Assembly (NCBI GenBank): GCA_032718475.1
Contig: JAUCBJ010001112.1
Coordinates: 1 to 64,000 of the forward strand
Length of the DNA stretch: 64,000 bases
Source of the DNA: Nemertoderma westbladi
Taxonomy: Eukaryota > Xenacoelomorpha > Nemertodermatida > Nemertodermatidae
Direction: 5' to 3'
Made by a program: the position numbers and the translations under genes. The notes under the pieces are model-generated. The model did no database searches. It was not told where the DNA came from and worked only from the letters and a program-made list of their open reading frames with translations. This document shows, piece after piece, positions 59,008 through 64,000 of this stretch (position 1 is its first letter; every line of letters begins with the position of its first letter).

Positions 59008-61198
59008 GAGATATCTGCAAAGGAGATATCACCAATGGGAATATCTGGGAGTACAGACTCAGACACTTTTACTTCTATAAAGTTATTAGGCAATACCTGT
59101 CATTTTTGAGGAGCTTTTCAAAGTGGACCTTCCAACCATTGAGGCGATCGGCTGGTGATTCAGCCTTAACCTTGGTGGTTGGTTGGCTTTTTCGACCAGC
59201 AAGCAAGTTGATCGATCTCCATACCTGGGATGATTGCCTGCTGTCGTCAGCATCATTGATGGCATCATCCTGTTGGTTTATTAGCTCCTGTAAATTAACA
59301 GAGTACTGCCTGTTCAGGGACCTAGATGCAGCCTTAACTGCATTCTTGGCCGCTGTAGTCTCTTTGAGTCGGGACTCTTTCTGCGCCTTGTAGAGGTCAT
59401 TTCGGCACTTCTGAATTTTGTTGTCAGTCCAGGGGGCCCGTTTCCTGTTTCGAGGGTATACAGGAACTGTTTCTGCAGCTGTTAACTTAACTGCCTCAGT
59501 GAAGGCAGTATAGCCCTCACAGTGATCTGCCGCCTCAGAGGCAAGAACCTCATACCTGTTGCTCAGCTGTAGTGTGAAGCTGGATCTCACACTTGGCTGT
59601 TGCAACAGAGAGGACCAGTCATGCCGCGGCAAGGCAGATTTCGTTGTTCTGCTAGCACGCAGACTAAGTCTTACCTTGGCCACAATAAGGCGGTGATCAC
59701 TGGAGAAGGGTCGTAGTGTAAATGCATTACAGTCTTGTATAGAGCTCCTGTATTTCCTACGAAACAGGATATGGTCTATCTGGGACTTGTGACCACTGGG
59801 TCCACTATGAGTCCATAGCTTTCCAGTTCGCTTCTTGAACTGGGTTCCAGCCGAAAACAATCCATTTCCAGAGATAAAATCCTGAAGATGGACGGAATTT
59901 CGGTTAACACTATTGCTATAGACCCAGGGCGATGTAGGTGATTAATGCAGACTTGCATTGAAGTCTCCCAGGAATGTTAAGAATGCATGCTGATCCACCC
60001 CATCAGTAGCTGCTTGTAGTCTGGTAGAAATTTTCCACCTCCTCTACAGGGGCAACACTAGTTGGAGAGTAGAACACAATCAGAACCACCTTAGGAAACT
60101 TCTTAGCCAGTCTTCCAGAACATGAGAAGTGGCAACGGATGATGCGGTTAGAGATTTGGTCTATTTTGTCCAATGCTGCATGTGCAGTTGGATTCATCAA
60201 TAGACCAATTCCACCATTGCCACTATGATCTGCTGAAGCAAGGGCGAGTCGCCAACCGCCCCCCATGTCCTTAATCAGAACCTCATCAGTCTGTCCAGTC
60301 TGCATTCGGTCCTATTGAACACCCACTGCACTAAGAGAAAGCTTATCTGCCAAGGCAGTTAGCTCACCTTGTCGCATTGGGGACCCGAGTGTTAGGGTGT
60401 TTACTGGGGCTAGTCTAGTAACTTGCCTCAGATTCACCAATGGCTTTGTTGGTCGGGGTGGAACATGAGAGTAGCCTCCAACTCCAGAATCCCCCCCCCC
60501 CCCCCCCTCACAATCTGGCCTCCCTGGTGACCCAGGGTTTGGGCCAGAAAGGTCATCAGGAAAGGGACTCAAAGAATCGTTTGCCGCTCTCTCTCCAGTA
60601 GGGGGTGAGACAGGCAGCCGGTCAGGAGATAACTGACGCCTGTGAGGCCGATTGTGTCCAGTCATTCCACTGGCCTCTAGTGGCTGGACCTCCGCATTAC
60701 TAATGTAATCCATAGTGGGGGTTGGGGGGTGCTTTTTTGCCGAGTCAGCTCTCGGGGCAAATACCACACCCTGGTTTGCCATTCCACAGGGTGGGTGTCG
60801 CAGTGGAGTCAGATATGAGGCCCATCACCCATATCTACTCTGGCGCACATGACCCACCATTGGCTGTGCAGCTCATCTGCTGGGTCATGCCCTGTACCCC
60901 TGCTGCCAGGTGCAGGTCGCAGTGAAGTGCACTCAGAGTGGACATGAGAACACTCTACTCCTGACCAGCCATTGGTAATCACCATCTGCCTGGCCAGGCC
61001 ATATACCCCCGCAGCCAAGTATATGGGTCCTTAATCCAGGACCAAGGGCGTCCTTATCCCAGAACGAAGGGGGTCCTAGTTACAGGACCAGAGTTGCCCT
61101 AGTAAGAGGGTCTATGCAGCTACAGGTGGCACCTCCTTTATGCTGCATGGAGGTGGCAAGTTTTCTTGATCAATGACCTAGAATACCTGACCTGACCT
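59008..61198 (-). mobile_element. RTE-like LINE, first subfamily, 5' half only
   Basis: Read leftwards from about 61198: 5' leader, the ORF2 start (ATG 60780-60782), endonuclease and linker, ending at the residues before the reverse transcriptase. It is the part missing from copies A to D. The 3' side is joined to a fragment of the other subfamily at 59007/59008. Confidence 0.8.
59075..60782 (-). pseudogene. RTE-like LINE endonuclease region (frameshifted)
   Basis: Three consecutive frames. 60782-60312 holds the Pro/Ser-rich N-terminus and NTLTLGSPMRQGE. 60305-60003 has GGWRLALASADHSGNGGIGL, the VVLIVFYSPTS strand and EEVENFYQ. 59860-59075 has GKLWTHSGPSGHKSQIDHIL, PFSSDHRLIVAKVRLSLRAS (SDH catalytic His) and the linker up to VHFEKLLKND. 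The GDFN-type piece lies in the gap, which has stops. It supplies the endonuclease domain for the family with reverse transcriptases at 12.6 and 50.6 kb. Confidence 0.8.
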
Positions 61199-61244
61199 GC
61201 GTAGTCGTGGACGACCGGCCATAACATGTGTCAACTTGTGATAA

Positions 61245-61631
61245 TTGAATGTACCAAGGCCAAGATTACTCACAAAGTTGAAAACACATTTTAATTTAAA
61301 GGGAAAACTTCTAAAACTAATTGAGGCTATTCTATCAACAAATTATATTCAAATTTTCGATGGATTACGGGTATCCAAAAGTATCAAACAAACTCGTGGC
61401 GTTTTGCAAGGAGACACACTCAGTCCTCTACTCTTTATTTTATTCATATTCGATATAGTTGACTACATAAAACGAGCAGCGAGGTTTATTGGTGAGATTA
61501 TCGTTCTTCTTTTCGCCGACGATTTACTCTTCTATAGTGATTCACGCGAAGCAATTCAAGCTGGTCTTGATTCGATCGCGATATGGTCCTCAGAAAATGG
61601 AATTAAAGTGAACCTAAGTAAAACGCGGTGA
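61245..61631 (+). pseudogene. Reverse transcriptase fragment of a further LINE
   Basis: The open frame carries motif B (TRGVLQGDTLSPLLFILFIF) and motif C (IVLLFADDLLFYSDS), with WSSENGIKVNLSKTR after it. It differs from all the other LINEs in this window. It begins directly after the 5' end of the RTE copy and ends at the homopolymer near 61700. No other domain of this element is visible. Confidence 0.75.
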
Positions 61632-61699
61632 TGAAATTCCGGCGTGGTGGCATGCTTGCAGCGGCGGGTAAATTCACGTATAACGGTGAACCCGTATCT

Positions 61700-62240
61700 T
61701 TTTTTTTTTTTATAGCTACACCCCGTGTCGGGGTAAAAGTTTTATTTAATAATTAATTGATAAAATATAAATAAAAATAAAAATTAATATAACTCAATAA
61801 AAGTAATGCATAATAGCGTATCCCAGTAATATAAAAGTAATGCATAATAGTGTATCCCAGTAATATATGTCACATCTTGGCCAGTTCGGATAGTGAAGGG
61901 CAGAGTTGACATGCTAAAGCGTGGTATCGGTCGGCGCAGGGCAGACTGCAATACCGGCAGATGCAGGAATCGGCAGGTTCGTGGAAACCTATCCACGTCC
62001 CACACAGTCGGTGATGGAAGCCGTGGACTGTCGCCCTCGTGACTACGTACCTCGGTTTCGCTGTCCAGCTGTACGCCACGTGGATGACTGAAAAGCTGGG
62101 CCCCTGGTGTAACCTTCGTCGATGAAGTTCTGTTGGCGCTCGTCACGAAATTGTCTGTACTGTTGAAATACATCTGGGTTAAAAGCGTTGGGATATTTCC
62201 GGATAATGTCGTCGGTACACGTAGATTCTCCCACTAAGTT
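61700..62240 (-). pseudogene. LINE C-terminal zinc-finger-like remnant
   Basis: Minus-strand frames read MGESTCTDDIIRKYPNAF (62234-62043), then in the next frame VTRATVHGFHHRLCGTWIGF and CICRYCSLPCADRYHALACQ (to 61870). The Cys/His spacing is like the zinc motif at the C-terminus of some non-LTR reverse transcriptases. Two frames overlap with one frameshift. The remaining 61700-61870 is an AT-rich non-coding end. Confidence 0.4.
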
Positions 62241-62654
62241 TAATTACTTTAGGTTTTTACCATTTACCACGACTGGGGGGTGTCCAGATTAATTGACAAT
62301 TCATTGACAATTCAGACAGCTCAGACATCAATTTATCGGGTCTTACAGGTTTCATAAGTCGCTCATTAGCCCAGCTCACCGTAAACGGCTGCCATAACAA
62401 ATTGTGCACATCAGAGAACTGCTGGTCCCCAGAAGAATCATGTATATGTATATGTTATTGCCCTGCAACGGAAGTCACCCATTATGACAACTGCAATTAC
62501 ATTCCACAGTTTCATTCCAAACTACGCGTTTCACTATTTTTAATGAATCTCGACCTCTCGGCGCCGTCATCAGTATAGTATTAATTTATTTATTATTTTA
62601 TGACACTAACTAACAAATTATTTGAATGTTTGGATATTAAAGTGTTTCAGAATT
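62241..62654. other. Non-coding gap
   Basis: A small direct repeat, 'aattgacaattcattgacaa', lies at 62292-62315; no gene is recognised. Confidence 0.5.
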
Positions 62655-62800
62655 CAAAAGTTATCTTATAGAATTTTTAATTAGCCATTTTTATTTTAAT
62701 TAATTAATTCAATTAATTAATTATCGTATTTTTAATTAAAATTGGCTTATTAGAAAAAATGGTAATATTTATCAAAATTCTAAAAGATAACTTTTAATAA
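62655..62800. repeat. Imperfect palindrome of about 140 bp
   Basis: Left arm 'aaaagttatcttatagaatt' at about 62658-62677 pairs with right arm 'aaaattctaaaagataactt' at about 62774-62793. The centre is made of aattaattaatt repeats and two gccattttt/aaaattggc blocks. It could fold as a long hairpin (MITE-like). Confidence 0.65.
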
Positions 62801-62842
62801 AACTTTTAAAGGGCTACCAAAGCTCGTTCTAATCAGCGAAAA

Positions 62843-63322
62843 TGTTAGCTTATCCAATCCCGCCAACACCCCATAAAAGTTAAGCCGATAAGCAATATTG
62901 GGGGCCTCGAGATTGGGCAATCAACCAACTCGCGCCACCCCAACAAAATGGGAAGGTGAACCACACAATAAGGGTCAGGGGCCAAACCCCTAACCAAGAG
63001 AGAACAGGTGGAGTGAACGGGACACTCCAAAGGGCGCCAACAAGGGTATCAACCAATCGGAGGGGGGAAGGCACCGATTGAGTAGAGCAATAAGGCCACC
63101 GTGCAATATAACCAGTAACCAGTAATCATATTACCTCAGTTATCTCAGTGTTATTGGTACTACTGTAAGAATAGTTTAGCTAGGGAAGTACCGGGATTTC
63201 AGTTACCGTCTCCCGCCTTCCGTGTACAACAATATTACCAGTCATCATTATCTATATCTATATTGTATATACCTCGAACATTGCAATACAACGAACAACA
63301 GAAACTCTTTATCTTTCACACA
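62843..63322 (+). repeat. Candidate 5' LTR of another LTR retrotransposon
   Basis: The segment begins TGTTAGC and ends CACACA, about 480 bp, just upstream of a GC-rich open frame with a gag-like start. I cannot see a second LTR because the window ends, and the sequence after it (cggcggggacgcg) is not a clear primer-binding site. The boundary is a guess from the TG/CA ends. Confidence 0.35.
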
Positions 63323-63454
63323 CGGCGGGGACGCGTGAACTGACAAACGGATAAATCAGGATCCTTCCTGGATCCCGTCACAGTAACTGAATCAGAGCTG
63401 CCGCCCTAGCTAACTAGACTCAGCAACCACCAGCCACCAACCTGCAGAAGAGAG

Positions 63455-64000
63455 ATGAGTCGGTCAGGTGACACGACACCGACGCGGACCCCGGACGAAG
63501 AGCTAACGATCCGCGAGGCCGCGACCAGGCGGTATAGGCCCACGACGCCGGAGCCATCGATAACGGGCGACCCGGAAGTTCAAGACGAGGGAGACCGTCT
63601 GGAGTCAGAAGCCGAGTCGAGAGGAGGGGGAGTCGAGTCGGAGGATAGAGAGAACGAGGTCGAGGGAGAAAGAGAGGAGTCGACACGGAACGAGGGTCGA
63701 TGTGCCGACGTCGCGGGCCAGCCACAGGCCGAGGGCGACGGACGGCCCACCGGAACGGCGACGGTGGGGCCGACGGTACGACGCCGGACCCGGAGAGACG
63801 ACGGGGATGTCGACACCAATGTCGCGGGCCAGCCACAGGCCGAGGGCGACGGACGGCCCACCGGAGCGGCGACGGTGGGGCCGCCGGTACGACATCGAAC
63901 CCGAAGAGACGGAGGAGAGGTCGGCGACGAGGACGACGGGGTTTCTGATCGACTTCGACGGGCCTACAACGCGACCCGGAGACTACTAGAGGAGGCCAGA
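63455..64000 (+). CDS. Gag-like open frame, N-terminal part, runs off the window
   Basis: From ATG 63455 the frame is open to the last base (182 codons), with no stop. The product is Glu/Arg/Gly rich and disordered. A repeat of about 38 residues occurs twice: VAGQPQAEGDGRPTGTATVG then PTVRRRTRRD (about 83-121), and a near-copy. The first downstream residues YNATRRLLEEAR look like the start of a helical region. Composition, position after a candidate LTR and lack of host-like domains suggest Gag of an LTR retrotransposon; this is inference. Confidence 0.5.
   Translation, partial: MSRSGDTTPTRTPDEELTIREAATRRYRPTTPEPSITGDPEVQDEGDRLESEAESRGGGVESEDRENEVEGEREESTRNEGRCADVAGQPQAEGDGRPTGTATVGPTVRRRTRRDDGDVDTNVAGQPQAEGDGRPTGAATVGPPVRHRTRRDGGEVGDEDDGVSDRLRRAYNATRRLLEEAR

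Noticed and set aside
63420-63895. Minus-strand open frames at the window end
   Set aside because: Antisense of the GC-rich gag-like frame with its duplicated block.
1-64000. CRISPR array or prokaryotic operons
   Set aside because: No regular repeat-spacer structure; ribosome-binding sites and bacterial gene families are absent.

Overview
The window is nuclear DNA of an invertebrate animal, dense in transposable elements; I cannot name the species. The evidence is one intact host gene (PSMD14, 26S proteasome lid deubiquitinase, 54223-55158) in a background of nested metazoan-type retroelements: RTE-like and CR1-like LINEs, a Ty3/gypsy element of CsRn1 type, tRNA-derived SINEs, minisatellites, and a Polinton/Maverick. 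Outside the transposons the DNA is AT-rich with many microsatellites. There is no sign of bacterial operons or CRISPR.

Layout. 1-2600: minisatellite-bearing dispersed repeat, a CR1-like LINE 3' end and a 53-57 bp tandem array. 2636-22576: a nearly complete Polinton/Maverick (adintovirus-like) of about 20 kb with inverted terminal repeats of about 320 bp. Its rightward block holds an orphan gene, a RING-like protein, a packaging ATPase, two small basic proteins, the integrase, two penton-like proteins, a basic virion-type protein, the major capsid protein, an adenovirus-type protease and an orphan. Its leftward block holds an orphan with a nuclear-localisation-like tail, a protein-primed family B DNA polymerase and, overlapping the end of the polymerase, a small protein that I read as a complete two-repeat TATA-binding-protein (TBP) saddle. 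A 5'-truncated RTE LINE is inserted between the two blocks with a 10 bp target duplication. 22577-39102: nested LINE debris (at least four families) with a SINE. 39103-43319: repeats and two SINEs. 43320-47664: a GC-rich Ty3/gypsy element with 121 bp LTRs. 47665-54222: repeats, a second RTE copy and a cluster of palindromic CCGAATCGG-like motifs. 54223-55158: PSMD14 as one exon. 55159-62842: LINE fragments, an 18 bp satellite and a LINE-LINE chimera. 62843-64000: probable LTR followed by an open gag-like frame running off the window.

How the parts work together. The Polinton carries what is needed for self-replication (protein-primed polymerase), integration (DDE integrase), and virion assembly and maturation (capsid protein, penton-like proteins, ATPase, cysteine protease). 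The TBP-like protein is the most unusual item: it suggests that the element may supply its own promoter-recognition factor. Iterated repeats of about 40 bp lie upstream of the polymerase and a duplicated 20-mer lies upstream of the orphan gene; both are candidate cis-sites. The polymerase has one in-frame TGA and the integrase is split in a TA run, so this copy is probably recently inactivated, unless these are assembly or read errors.

The RTE family with a (TAG)n tail occurs at least six times. Two copies (12.6-14.6 kb and 50.6-52.4 kb) encode the same protein over 536 residues, so the family was active recently.
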